Shown: positions 1 through 11,915, numbered from the stretch's first letter. The stretch: DNA of 64,000 nt from Oenanthe sinensis (GCA_028671895.1 CM053802.1:37610201-37674200); one strand, 5' to 3'. The notes: generated by a model not told the origin, from the letters alone. Translations and numbers: made by a program.

Positions 1-511
1 CATATGCTTTCAACAACATGTCTGCATATATAAACTTGATGAATGCATCATCTAGTACTTGTATTAATATAGATGTGAACATGAATAGAAAGCATGTTAG
101 GGCGAAGACTGCTAGTCCTCCTAAGTCTAGGGAGGAAGCCCATGTCCCTAAGCCTAAAGATACACCTGATAAGGCTAAACCAAAGGGTTAGGACACAGTC
201 AATTAGAAAGACAAGGACAAGGAAACTTCTACAGCTAAATTTGTTAACTTATCTAAGCCTCTTGGACCCAATCAAATTTGGGTGCTAAAGAAGAAGTAAT
301 CAATCTGTGGTTACCGGGCATAGCAAAGAACAAGCGTGTAATGTGGATTCTCGGCAGTGGTTGTTCTAGACATATGACTGGTGATAAGGCCCTGCTATCA
401 GATATGATTTAGAAAGATGCTGATAGTGACCTTTGGAGATAACAACAAGGGTGTCATAACGGGATATGTCAATTTGGAGATCAGAAATGTTATCATCAAA
501 AATATCTCTCT
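1..511 (+). pseudogene. Copia F: gag 3' end and start of protease
   Basis: In one frame the first 300 bases give a lysine/proline-rich linker ending in a GPNQIWV-type motif, typical of the gag-protease junction in SIRE-like elements. After stops and a short shift, a protease start WILGSGCSRHMTG appears near 350-390. The family motif is D-S-G at the active site; here the Asp codon reads Gly, so the protease would be dead. Several stop codons (for example near 190 and 205) show decay. The frame breaks at 511 where solo LTR H enters, and resumes at 5285. Confidence 0.75.
507..511. repeat. Target site duplication of H, left copy (TCTCT)
   Basis: TCTCT immediately precedes TGTGACG, the left end of solo LTR H, and recurs at 5280-5284 directly after its TTACA end. 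Confidence 0.9.
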
Positions 512-1199
512 TGTGACGCCCCCAGATCCGGGGTCAGGAATCCAGGTTGTCACTATCCAATTTTCACCACAATAACACCACTCACCTGCTTTAACCATTA
601 TAATAACCAAACATAAAAGCAGTGACCCCAAACCAAATACACAACTCGAGTTATAGTCTCAGGAAATGAACTTAAAATTAATAACAGTTATTACAAACCA
701 ATGTAACCTCAGGATCTCACACTACTAATATAACTTCTACATGATGTTACATTAGAAGTAAACATTAAACCAAGATCTATTATCACATTACATATTTTCA
801 ACAATTCTAGGATTCTAATATGGAATCCCGTCTTTCTTGCACCATTTATCGAAGTCTTGAACCTGACTAGCCCAAAATCGAATCTTCCTGTTCCTTAACA
901 TAATACTGGAGGTAGACAATTCATAGTCATCTCTTTCTGCAAGATATAAGATTTACAAAAAGCAAGAATGAGCCAAAGAATGCTCAGCAAGTTATTTATG
1001 AGAATATTTCAAGGAAAAGGTAATAGCCATAATTATCCCAACTGGATATTCCACAATAAAGTACATAACTAGCAATCTGATTGAAGATGTATAGCCAGTT
1101 ATATCTCGATAATAAATGACTCGAGGTTCACGATACAAGAAGATATTCACACTAATAATGCAGTTCACATTACTGCAATACAACAATTTAAGTTCATGA

Positions 1200-1505
1200 T
1201 TTTTTAGACTGACAATATCAATAACTTAGCACAATGGTCTCAATCACCGAGTACCATTAGTTTGAGTATCAATAAGCAAGCAGTTCAATATACTGCGAAA
1301 AGAATGAATGAAAGTTCATCAATTCCCATTAACGCTATCAGTAACTTAGCACCATGGCTTTCGTTATAGTGTAGGAACAGTGAAACTGATATATGCGAAT
1401 AAAACAGTACTCAAAACAACCAACCAACTCAGAGTGGATTACATTCCCGCTGACACTATCGGTAACACAGCACCTAGGCTTTCGTTACAGTGCAACGTCA
1501 AATTC
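1200..1505. repeat. About three degenerate ~122-bp repeats in H
   Basis: A segment with the core ATCAGTAACTTAGCAC, followed by a CTTTCGTTA-type tail, recurs near 1213, 1336 and 1457, that is about every 122 bases, with moderate divergence. Confidence 0.65.
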
Positions 1506-1739
1506 TAATTGGAAGAAACAGGCTTAATCTGGAGATTTTTTTCAACGCCCTATTGTACGCGATGATCAGCCGCCTTGTACAATAGAAAAACCAGTCACTT
1601 TCTCTACTAGTAGAAGGACAACCCCTTATTGGGACGCCACCCTAGGCAACACATGGGCCTTTAGTTTACGGGTGGGTCGTGCGTCACCGACCTCTTACGC
1701 AACTTTACTCCAGTCCCTGATGAATACTTAAACATTCAT

Positions 1740-2235
1740 CAAACCTAGAAGGAAATTTAATCAAGCCTTCTAGAATAACAACAATCCACTCCAGGATTTC
1801 AATCAACTGTTAAGGAAGGGAATTTAATACAACCTTCCAGAACAACACAACAATCCATCACAGGATTTCAATCAACAGATAAGGAAGGGAATTTAATTCA
1901 ACCTTCCAGAGCAACACAACAATCCATCACAGGATTTCAATCAACAGATAAGGAAGGGAATTTAATACAACATTCTAGAACAACACAACAATCCATCACA
2001 GGATTTCAATCAACAGATAAGGAAGGGAATTTAATACAACCTTCCAGAGCAACACAACAATCCATCACAGGATTTCATCAACAGATAAGGAAGGGAATTT
2101 AATACAACCTTCCAAAACAACAACAATCCATCACAGGATTTCATCAACAGATAAGAAAGGGAATTTAATACAACCTTCCAAAACAACAACAATCCACTCT
2201 AGGATTTCAATCAACAGATAAGGAAGGGAATTCAA
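1740..2235. repeat. Tandem array, ~68-bp unit, about seven copies, in H
   Basis: GGAAGGGAATTTAA recurs near 1814, 1882, 1952, 2021, 2089, 2156 and 2221. The spacing of 65-70 bases corresponds to a unit that also holds ATCCATCACAGGATTTC and CAACAGATAAGG. The inner copies are very similar, which suggests recent expansion by unequal exchange or slippage. Confidence 0.9.
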
Positions 2236-2529
2236 TATCTGACAATAGCTTGGCTCCCGAAACGAGGTGGGAGTACTCTCGAAACATCTGGGTTGACTCT
2301 CAGTCAACGAATTTAACAAGACAGAAACCCTTGAATCAAGGAGACTCAAGAACGCGACCGGGGAGCCACTAATACAAGTTAAAATAGACTCCACAAAATA
2401 TTACATTTTTGGAGTGAAACAATGGGCCATAAGGCACCAATACAACTGGGAGGAATATCGGAGCCGGACGTTACCTCCCGAACCTGGAGTTATCGACTCA
2501 GAATAAATACAAAGTATCCGAGTCATCGC

Positions 2530-2965
2530 TCGCTATTTATTATTTAATGAAAATAATAATTTAAGAATTTTAGACAACTCCAGAATATTTTTAAAGAACA
2601 AATAAATATTTTATTAATATTTAGGAGGCCCAGAATAGTCCTCGAAAAATATTAAAAGGATTTAAAAGAATTAAAATATTTAATTCAAATATAATCAGGA
2701 TTATTTAATATTTAAATAATCTTAAATGATTCAACATATTTAAATAATATTTAATCAATATTAAATAATATTTAAATAAACCAAAACGAGTTGAAAGTAT
2801 TTAATCAGTAGTTAAATACTTTTAAATGTCCCAAAATATTTAAATAATATTTAATCAATATTAAATAATATTTAAATGATTTCAAATGCCCTGAAAGTAT
2901 TTAATTAACCTTTAAACACTTTCTATATTCTTTAAATAATATTTAATAAACTAAATATTATTTAA
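2530..2965. repeat. AT-rich block of ATTTAAATAAT motifs in H
   Basis: The stretch is dominated by degenerate iterations of AATATTTAAATAAT with short GC-containing spacers. I see no coding potential in it. Confidence 0.6.
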
Positions 2966-3087
2966 AACATTGAACCTCGACTAACCGTCGAGACACGCTA
3001 AACTACTCCCGGTCGACCATCGAGCACCAAAATGATATGCTCAACACCAGATTCAGTTATACAAAACTGAAGAATAAACGTCCTCTA

Positions 3088-3385
3088 ACTTTTTAAGAAG
3101 TTCAGAGGCGCGAACACACAGTATATAGTTCCATCTGAATGGAACTTCAAACACCACAGAGCTTTATAACCAATAAACCGTTATAAAGTCTAGCGTTTAG
3201 AAAGCTACTATACGAACCCTGACTTTTCAAGAAGTTCAGAGTCGTCTCAGAATTAGGTTGAAAGAGATTCGAAACAACTCACGATAAGCAATCTTAACAA
3301 CCTATGCATACTCTTGTCATAAATCAGAATTAAAATGACAAAGCGTCGGATACTTGCATACTCTAACTTTTCGAGAAGTTCAGAG
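3088..3385. repeat. Three spaced copies of an ACTTTTCnAGAAGTTCAGAG motif in H
   Basis: The 20-bp motif, with small variations, lies near 3089, 3222 and 3366, roughly 135-145 bases apart. Two of the three copies contain TTCnnGAA, the core of a heat-shock element, although the neighbouring TTC is one base closer than in the consensus. A regulatory role is inference only. Confidence 0.5.
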
Positions 3386-5279
3386 TAGCAGAAGAATCAA
3401 GTTATATATGAACAAGACAGTTCAAGGTGAAATGTCGACGTGCATTTCCAATAACAACAATGAGCTAAGTAGTTCCAAACACAACAAAAATGTATAATCA
3501 AAGAACTTATCATCAAGTCAAAGATTTCAAAAGTTTTAGCATCACCATGAATCAATAATATTCTGATATGGAATAAAACGATAGAGTTGGAAACTTTCCT
3601 GTATGTTCCCGCGGAAGTAAGCTCCTTCCTGGCTTCGTCCGAGTATCTACGAATCGGAAACAATACACGTTTAGCTATACGAGCATATCTTAATCGCTCT
3701 ATTAAACATACTCGTATAACTACCTTAGCCTTTCCAAACAACACACAATAAACAAGTCCATTAGCTTATAGCATTCTTATGTCATCACAAGACATCTTTC
3801 GTTGAGGTTTCGTTTTCTAGTTTAGCCTCAAATGTCGTTTCATAATAAGGAATTGCTAGGACTAAAATATTAGCATTTCCCTTAACTTTTCATTTGCACC
3901 ACTTGGATTCAAACATTTTTCATAAATCAGGTTTTAGTTTTTTTAACCCAATTCTTCTTTCCAAGTCTTCACATATGTGCCTAATATTTAAAATAAAAGG
4001 CTCAAGATTTATGGAGTAGCTTAACTAGGCTGATCACCTACTCCAAGACAGTCAAAAACAGAGCAGCTGAGTTTTCTGCCTAACCTGACTATTTTGGCCA
4101 TAACTTTTGACTTGTAACTCCGAATGACGCAAAATTAGCGCTCAAACGATCTAGAGACTATCTACTATCTAACCATATCAACCATAAGCCAAGAACAGTG
4201 ACTGAATGTTCCAAGATTTTCTGGACAGTGGCAGCAGATAGGTTCTAAAAAATTTGGCATGGTTACGTTTATAAACTCATCGTTTTCCATTTTTATTCTA
4301 CTCCAAATCAACCAACAAACAATCCCAAACTCCTCATTCAACCATATACTACATCATAACACAATCTCAAGCTTCAAAAATCAGCCAAGCATAAAAAACA
4401 AAACCTAGAAATCAATGAATCAAAGCATGTGTTTCTAGGGTCATACATGGATGCTTCTCACTACCCATATCATATATATGCTATGACAATCATCAATCAA
4501 GCCATAGGAACTCAAGAATCAAAGAAAACAAATTTTCAATTTTCGGAGTTACTGTTCATTCGAACCTTCTTTGAATCATAACTAAAGATTTCATGGATGG
4601 AATGATGTAGAAATCAAGAGGAAGCAAGGTGAGTGTCATACCTTCGATTCAAGCTATTAAGCGCAAGAAACGGTGGAGAAATAAGCAAGCAATGAGCAAG
4701 TAAGTAATTTTTCTCCTCCCCCTTACCATGCTTCGGTTGTGGCTGCTCAAGGTGAAGAAACGAAAGCACAAACTGATTTTTGTGTGGTGTGTGGTGGAAG
4801 CTCGATATTTAATAAGGTTTGCGCGGTAGTCGCGTAATTTCCCGACAACGTTTTAATCTCTCGTTTTCGTTCTCTTTTCTTTCGTCCCACCTAAGTTTTA
4901 AAAACTTAAAATCTCATATTATGATCCTAATATATTTTAGAATCATTAAATTAATACTCTTTGATTGTTTCGAGAATTTACGAAATAATTCTCCGGATAA
5001 ACACTTATCACTTACACCGTCTCTCAAATTCTGTTACGACTTTCATCTGGACTTCAAATTTATTTTGTTGGACCAAAAATACTTAAGTCCTATATTGATT
5101 ACGTATGCGACCGTAGCACCGGTACGCATATTTTCGAATATCCCGTATATTAATAATACGGTCTCACATTTCAAGTACCTTATGAAGGAAATAAATCCAT
5201 AAAATCCTTTATTCATAAAATGAAAAATTTTATCCAAAAATCTTAATAATCCCAAGCGTCAGAAATACGGGTTATTACA

Positions 5280-5284
5280 TCTCT
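5280..5284. repeat. Target site duplication of H, right copy (TCTCT)
   Basis: Identical to 507-511 and directly adjacent to the TTACA end of H. Confidence 0.9.
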
Positions 5285-6770
5285 TATGGATGGATTAAAG
5301 CACAACCTTCTAAGTATCAGTCAGTTCACTAACAAGGGCTATAAAGTTACGTTTGAAAAGGAAAAGTGTGCAATGCAAAATAGGAAAGATGCGAAGCTTG
5401 CTCTTCAAGGAGTGAGAAAGGGGAATCTCTTTGTGGCTGACTTATTCTCTACAAGTAAATGTGAGGTTCAATGTTTTTATAGAAAAACTTCAACAGAGGA
5501 CAGTTGGTTATGGCACAAGAAACTTTCACACTTGAACTTTAAGGCAATGAACCCTTTAGTTAAGAGGGAATTAGTTAGAGGTTTGCCTGAGAGGAATTCT
5601 GTCAAGAAGGTTTGTGTGAAGCATGTGAAAAGGGGAAGTCAAAGAAAGCATCTCACGGAAGCAAAGAATTATCAAACATTACTGAACCACTGCAACTTCT
5701 GCATATGGATTTATTTGGTCCAGTCAACGTCATGTCTATGTCAAGGAAGAGATATGCACTAGTAATTTTAGATGACTACTCCAAGTACACTTAGGTGTTG
5801 TTTCTAGCCTCAAAAGATGAAGCCCCTCAAACAATTATTGATCATATTAAGAAGATAGAGTTAAAAGCTGATTTTCCTGTCAGGAAAATAAGGTCTGACA
5901 ACGGAACTGAATTCAGGAATATAACCCTGAATGATTTCGTATTGAGAAAGGGATATCAAGACAATACTCAGCGCCTAGAACTCCACAACAAAATGGAGTA
6001 GTAGAAAGAAAGAACAGAACTCTAGTTGAAGCAGCAAGAACAATGTTGAATGAAGCTAAGTTACCTCTATACTTTTGGGCTGAAGTAGTCAACACAGCTT
6101 GCTATACTCAGAACCGTACCCTGATTAATAAAGATCATGACAAAACTCCATACAAGTTGATAGCAAAAAAGAACCCAACACTGAAATACTTTCATGTGTT
6201 TGGAGCAAAGTTCTTTGTACTGAAAGATGATGAGCATCTAGGAAAGTCTGAATCCAAGGCTAACGAAGGCATATTTCTTGGCTACTCTCTAGAATCTAAA
6301 GCATACAGGGTTTATGTGATTGAACACAAAAAGTTCATTGAAAGCATGAATGTATATAACTTTCGATGACCTCAAGCTCCCAAGTTTGCAAAGAACAGAT
6401 AATATTGAAACTCTGCAGTTTGAAAATATAAACTCAGATGAAGGTGAAGTAGAACCTGAAGCTGCAACCGAAAATTAAACACCAAATGAGAATAACAACA
6501 ATGATGATTCTGACCCTAGTAGTGGAAATAGTGGAAGATTCATAGAAACTATTAGTAGTGGCAGAGAATCTCATTCTCAACCAAGCAGTAGCTCAGGGGG
6601 AGCAACTGAAGGATCTATTAACATGACTCAATACTTTAATGATAATCAAGCTGAATCATTTAGGGCAAATATAGCTAGTCATAGGGTGTGGAGTAGGGAT
6701 CACCCCTTTGAGTTGATTCTAGGAGATCCAGATGCTGGAGTTCAAACAAGACGTGTTTCACAGAATGAAT
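5285..6770 (+). pseudogene. Copia F: protease end, GAG-pre-integrase and integrase remnant
   Basis: The frame resumes after H with the protease tail GLKHNLLSISQ. It continues through the GAG-pre-integrase zinc region (WLWHKKLSHLN and a CEAC pair) into the integrase core. Catalytic Asp (MDLFGPV), Asp (SDNGTEF) and Glu (NGVVERKNRT) are all recognisable, but spread over different frames because of frameshifts near 5600, 5970 and 6370 and a TAG near 5794. The C-terminal FLGYS-x-AYRVY motif follows. At about 6770 the expected start of reverse transcriptase is replaced by unrelated coding sequence, so RT and RNase H have been deleted. In an intact element this would be the enzyme that inserts the cDNA. 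Confidence 0.85.
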
Positions 6771-8116
6771 GTTTATTCTGGAGGAAGGTAAAATCTTTGA
6801 ACCCTTCATGCTAATGGATATTCCTAGTGAATATGAGATAGAAGAGACCGCAAAGGCTGCATGTATTAATGTCAAAGAGGAATTTTCCAAGGAGTATGCA
6901 TTTGATAATGACTGTCTTCTAGTTGGTGTGGATGAAGTTGTTACTCAAGATGTAGCCCAAGCTCAGGATTTAATGAAAAGAAAGTGGAAAAGAGTTCAAC
7001 ATGCAATGGAAAGAAGAAATAGAATCAAGGACATTGAAACTAAAGTTGGTCCTGAATGGGATGAAGCAAGGAGTCTGTTGGAGAAGAAAGAACTAACTTT
7101 AAGCCAGAAGAAAGACAGAGAAGTCCTTGACCTGTTCAGAACCATAAGGGGAAATTTTCAAGATGTTCATGAGTACTATGATGCTCTATCAGAAGAATTA
7201 AAAAATGTGTCAATTAGTGGATTCAAATCTGGTTAGAAGATGTATATCAATTCAACAACACTGGGATCAAGAATCTTGTCGACAATGAGCTTCGAGAAAA
7301 TGAATATAGTGGAGTTGTATGTGCTGAAGAGGAAAGTCATCTTTGGGGGAAACAAGTCAAATGAGATACTGAGAGATCTAATTGAAAAGAAGATTATTGA
7401 GATCGGTGTCGAAGCATTTGAGAAGCCTCTGGTGGTCAAGTACAATAAAGAAATAACTTTATATAATCTAAATTTGTCTGATGAAGGTTTGGAGTCAATA
7501 AGAATAGAACTGAAGAGAATTTTAAAGCTGCTGAGTTAATCTATAGATTCAGGCTGAACAAAGCTATCAAAACATCATGAAGATATCTTATGGAGTCAAC
7601 CAGATACTATCAAGATCTACTATATGTCAGAAAGGAGGATGGCACTGAAGAACTTGAAACTATTAAGGATTCTGAACCTTGCATCCAAATTGAACCAAAT
7701 GGAACAAAGTACTTCTTGTTCAAGAAAGATGGTGTGGAGAAGAGAAAAGAACTTTCAAAGATGAAAATGAACAATTCTGACATCATCAGAAAAGTCTTTT
7801 CTAGGGTTAAGAGATCCACTATCAAATTAGATAACAAGGCTTTGAGGAACATACAAGATGTTCTGGTGGAGAATTAGCATAAGAGTCTATTCATGACTTT
7901 AACAGAGTGAAAGGCTTTCCAAAAAGAATAACAGTGTTTGTGTTTTCAAAAAGACAATCACTAGCCTTCGAGTCTATCTCAAAGACAAATTCAATTGCAT
8001 TTCTCACAAAAGTTCTGAAGAAATTAGAAGATCCACCTCCTGTCAACACTCTTGAAGTTGAAGCGAGTGATTTGGTAAAAGCAAGATTAGAAGAAAAGGA
8101 AGAAGAGCTGAGGTAA
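6769..8116 (+). pseudogene. Copia F: remnant of extra 3' ORF (SIRE env-position ORF)
   Basis: Open stretches at 6769-7236, 7240-7539, 7590-7877 and 7907-8116 encode a charged, lysine/glutamate-rich protein with no transmembrane segment that I can see. Helical segments such as EARSLLEKKELTLSQKK suggest coiled coil. It sits where SIRE-type elements carry an extra ORF after pol. A short block (a YYQ pair followed by a charged stretch) resembles the corresponding region of Copia G near 53100, so I read them as the same ORF family. The four pieces are separated by single stops or shifts. It joins the integrase side abruptly at about 6770. Function unknown. Confidence 0.55.
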
Positions 8117-8360
8117 CATTACTCCGAGGCAAGATCAAAGAAGAAGCAAGATTCAAGTCAAGCAAGTAGAAGACCATAGAAATTTATGTTCAAGCTAGAG
8201 GAACAAACTTCTCTTATACTTGTAAAGAAATCTGGAAATGTATAATCCAATCCAGAATGTAATTAATATTATTACCTGTCTTTCTGCACTTTACTTTTTC
8301 TTATAAATATCAGTTGAGTTATCCTCTCACAGGATTTGTTTGTCAAACTCTAACAACCAA

Positions 8361-8372
8361 ATAGGGGGAGAT
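8361..8372 (+). other. Polypurine tract of Copia F
   Basis: ATAGGGGGAGAT lies immediately before the TGTAAAG start of the 3' LTR, the usual plus-strand primer position. Confidence 0.85.
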
Positions 8373-8981
8373 TGTAAAGTATAATGTAATGTAATATGTA
8401 ATAGTGGTATTGATAACTCAAATAAGAAACAAAGACAATCAAATATTACTAATATGCACAGGAATCCAGAAGGACATGTGAACAAGAATTATACATACAT
8501 CATTGTAAAGCAGTCAAGATGAAAGGCTTATTGAACGTAAGTGAGAGAAGTTCATTAATATGTTCAGGCCTCAGCAACAAATAAGAGTTCATAAGATTTT
8601 ATATTAAAGACAGTGTAATGATTTGAGTATAAATATCAAAGGGTTTCAGTGATTAGAAGCAATGCAAATGTCAAAGATTAATCAGAAGAAACAGAACAGA
8701 AGTCAGGGGAATTCAATTCAGTGTTAGTCGTTTGTGAACCAGACCAGTACACTAAGCGTTAGCACAACAACAAAAGAATTGTCTTATTTAATCAGAAGAT
8801 ATTCAGTTGATCAAGCCAAAAGAATGGAAATCAAGTGATATATACTTCAAGAACTTCAAGAATTTAACATAAGATAAATTATGTCACTATGTTGTTCATA
8901 CACACTTGTCACAATGTGTCAAGCGCAACAAATCTACTTCAAGGCTCAAGGAGTTAACTTTGGATGCAATAAAAGCTTAAG

Positions 8982-9165
8982 TCAAAGTTTTGTGGCGCCT
9001 ATATAACGAAGTAAGAGTATAGGTGCAACAAACCTTGACAAGAGGCACAAGGAAACTTTCCAAGGCTTCAAAGTTTTGTGGCGCCTATATAAGGAAGTAA
9101 GAGTATAGGTGCAACAAACCTTGACAAGAGGCGCAAGGAAACTTTCCAAGGCTTTTGTGGCGCCT
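8982..9165. repeat. 86-bp tandem duplication in the LTR of F
   Basis: The segment beginning TCAAAGTTTTGTGGCGCC at 8982 is repeated at 9068 with few changes, and a partial third copy begins near 9145. Each unit contains GCGCCTATA followed by TATAGGTGC, a potential short hairpin. Confidence 0.85.
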
Positions 9166-9190
9166 ATACAAGCACTCCTAGTATAGGCGC
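9160..9190. repeat. Perfect 10-bp inverted repeat
   Basis: GCGCCTATAC (9160-9169) and GTATAGGCGC (9181-9190) are exact reverse complements around an 11-base loop inside the LTR of F. Confidence 0.9.
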
Positions 9191-9765
9191 AAAAAATATG
9201 CTACTTGGAATTAAATTGAAGTCAAAGGCGCAACAAAGCTCAATGAAGATACTTTGGTGGAGCCTATACAATGTGAATGTTGTAGAGGCGCAACAAAGAA
9301 TATCACTAGGCGCAACAAAAGTTTTAAAGGCACAGTAAAATATTTCATGGTGCCTACACACTTCCACAAGATTAGAGGCGTAAGAAAGGACTTAGCATTG
9401 TTGGATAATCAATTCAGTTGATTTCCAAAAGTCTACAGAATATATATGGGTGAAATCAATACATACAGTAATTTATTCATCTTCCACATTCAAGACTGAC
9501 AGACGGGAAGCTCCATTAGAGACATACATTAAACACACCTATATGTATTCTTGTTGTAATATTGATTTAACCCATAGAAACTAATCTTTTGATTAAAAGT
9601 GTAGCACCTCAAGGATTTAATAATATATCTTTATTTCCCTGAATAGTTGTGTTTCAATTACTACCATTTTTATATCTCAAGAACACAAACACTTAATTCG
9701 CAATTAATCGAAAATCTACCAACATCATATTCAACCCCCCTTCTATGATGATTTAGGACCTAACA

Positions 9766-11915
9766 CCATCAAGTATAGGGTGTTTGCCCAAAATATAAGT
9801 GTTATGGCTCAGAGATGGTTCGGCCGTCTACCCCCTAACTCTGTTGGGTCATTTAAAGATTTGAGCAGGGCTTTTATAGTTTAATTCATCAGTAGCAAAA
9901 CTCATGAGAAGAGCTCAACATTATTGAAGAACAGATTCACCAAAAAATCCTTGAACGTCCCTGATCTGGACCAGAAGATAGCTATGATAGCCCTACATCA
10001 AGGAACCTTGGACGAGAAATTCAGAAGGTCTTTAGCTAAGAGGGCTCCAGAAAGTATGAATAAGCTCTATGAGAGAGCAGAAAAGTATATCAAAGCTGAA
10101 GAGAGTTTGAGGAAAGCTCAAGGGTTTCAAGCCTCTAACACGTACTCTAAGAAATGCGTAAGTGACACAGAGTATATGTTCGATACCAAATATGCAAAGA
10201 GTGATAATGCTGATGACTCCAAGAAGAAGGGTGGATTAAGGTTCACTGAGTATGCAAGGCTAAATACAGCCCAGAGTCAAATATTAATGGATATTAAGAA
10301 GGACAAGGACCTTCGATGGCCGAAGCCAATAAGGATTGATCTTGGAAAAAGAAATAAGAATGCTTACTGGCGGTTTCATAGAGATGTGGGACATAAAAGT
10401 GATGATTGCCGTCAGTTAAAGGATGAGATGTAATTTTTGATTAGAAGAGGAAAGTTGAACAAACACACCAAGGATGGTGATAGAAATAATATATGTTACA
10501 ATGACAAGTGAAGGGATTCTGACCCAAAAGAAAGGACTAACCAGCCCCGTGGGCCTGTGATCAATGTATTTCAGGAGGGCCAACTGCTACGAGTAACTCC
10601 CGAAATTCTAGAAAGGCTTATGCCCGAGAGGTAATGAGTATCATTGTAGAAGCTCCTAAGAGAGAAAGAATTGAGGTCTCTTTGGCATTTGATGATTCTG
10701 ACTTGGAAGGCGTGAAGTTCTCCCATGATGACCCCTAGGTGATTACCCCTATCATAGGGAATTTACCTGTAAAAAGAGTCTTGGTAGACAATGGGTCATC
10801 AGTGGACATTTTGTTTTATGATGCTTTTATGAAAATGGATTACAATGATTCACAACTGACTCCTTCCAACATGCCGATCTATGGTTTCAATGGAGTGGAA
10901 TCCCAGATTGAAGGAATAATACAGCTACCTATGACTATGGGTGAGGACCCTCGACAGTTAACACATATGCTAAATTTTCTGGTTATTAAGGCAAATACCA
11001 CCTACAACGCGATCCTTGGCAGGACTGGGTTGCATGCCTTCAAGGCTATAACTTCTATATATCATCTGATTCTCAAGGTCCCTACTAGGAATGGGGTAGG
11101 AAAAGAGAGAGAAGATCAAAGAATGGCCAGAAGCTGTTATGTGGCTGCTCTAAACCCCGATGGCACCGGGGGGCAGGTTCTGCCCATTGAAGACATGGAT
11201 GTCCGAGATCAGGAGGAAAGAAGGGGGAAACCTATAGAAGACCTAGAGCCCATCCCCCTAGATCCTCAAGATCCTAAGAAAGTGACCTATGTTGGGGCTT
11301 CAATCCCCAAAAACCTGAAACAACAACTAGTTTAGTTCTTGCAAGAAAACATCGACGTATTTTCTTATACAGCCATCGATATGCCAGGGATAGACCCCAA
11401 ACTTATTACACATCAGTTGAATGTAGATCCTAAGCAGACATCCATCAAACAAAAGAAGAGAAATTTTGCTCCTAAAAGGCAAGAAGCCGTTAAACATGAG
11501 GTAGAGAAGCTATTGGAAGTAGGATTTATTGAAGATATTCAATTCCCTGAGTGGCTAGCCAACTCTGTGATGGTCAAGAAGGCCAATGGAAAGTGGAGGA
11601 TGTATGTGGACTTCACAGACTTGAACGATGCTTGTCTAAAGGACTGTTTTCCTTTTCCAAGGATAGAAACACTAATTAATGCCACAGCTGGTCACGAGAT
11701 GCTTATTTTCATGGATCGTTTCAGTAGCTATTACCAAATCTGAATGCACCCCAATGGCATCCCTAAGGTATCATTCATAACTAACTTTGGTGTTTTCTGT
11801 TATCTCATTATGACTTTTGGAATAAAGAATGCAGGAGCAATATACCAAAGACTTGTGAATAAAATTTTCAAGCACCTCATCGGTAAGACCATTGAGGTCT
11901 ATGTTGATTTACATG
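9766..11915 (+). pseudogene. Tat-lineage Gypsy element D: gag-protease-RT remnant
   Basis: A plus-strand Ty3/Gypsy coding region starts in mid-gag right after Copia F (MAQRW and LPPNS motifs) and continues through a degenerate zinc-knuckle region (FHRDVGH...DDC). It then covers the retroviral-type protease (VDNGSSVDILF) and reverse transcriptase (KWRMYVDFTDLND, then a degraded YVDD). Stops lie near 10431, 10736, 11333 and 11741, with a frameshift near 10560. It ends exactly at 11915, where the LTR of C begins, so the rest of RT, RNase H and integrase are missing. It is closely related in protein sequence to C, which lies in the opposite orientation. Confidence 0.85.

Larger units (their letters stand above)
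512..5279 (-). mobile_element. Solo LTR H, 4.77 kb, probably Gypsy (Tekay/Del-like)
   Basis: The block starts TGTGACGCCCC and ends GGTTATTACA, and is flanked by the 5-bp duplication TCTCT. Removing it and one duplication rejoins the Copia F protease frame exactly. On the minus strand it begins TGTAATAACCCG, a start common to long Gypsy LTRs of the Tekay/Del chromovirus type. I find no gag-pol coding in 4768 bases, only short random frames, so it is best read as a solo LTR left by recombination between the two LTRs of a full element. It contains three repeat arrays, annotated separately. Assignment to a lineage is inference; the solo-LTR boundaries are seen directly. Confidence 0.85.
1..9765 (+). 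mobile_element. Copia element F (SIRE/Maximus-like), 5' end outside window
   Basis: A plus-strand Ty1/Copia retrotransposon enters the window inside its gag region. It reads through protease, integrase and a remnant of an extra 3' ORF to a polypurine tract (8361-8372) and a 3' LTR (8373-9765). The solo LTR H interrupts it at 512-5279. The order protease-integrase and the LTR end with CCCCCC-TTCTA near the terminus match plant SIRE/Maximus-like Copia elements as I know them. Most of RT and RNase H is missing around 6770, so it cannot be autonomous. It was inserted into the gag of Tat element D, whose frame resumes at 9766; the expected target duplication is CCATC, and its other copy lies outside the window. 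Confidence 0.85.
8373..9765 (+). repeat. 3' LTR of Copia F (1393 bp)
   Basis: It starts TGTAAAGTATAATG after the polypurine tract and ends GGACCTAACA, after which the D gag frame continues. TTCAACCCCCCTTCTA near the end also occurs, on the opposite strand, in the LTR of Copia E. No second copy is visible in the window. It contains an 86-bp tandem duplication and GGCGCAA/GCGCC motifs. Confidence 0.85.

Noticed and set aside
1740..2235. CRISPR-like array (regular repeats)
   Set aside because: The repeats are continuous 65-70-bp tandem units without unique spacers, in a plant LTR. This is a minisatellite.
4819..5202. 127-codon frame in solo LTR H
   Set aside because: Composition follows the AT-rich LTR, there is no domain, and an overlapping frame exists on the other strand. 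Treated as chance.
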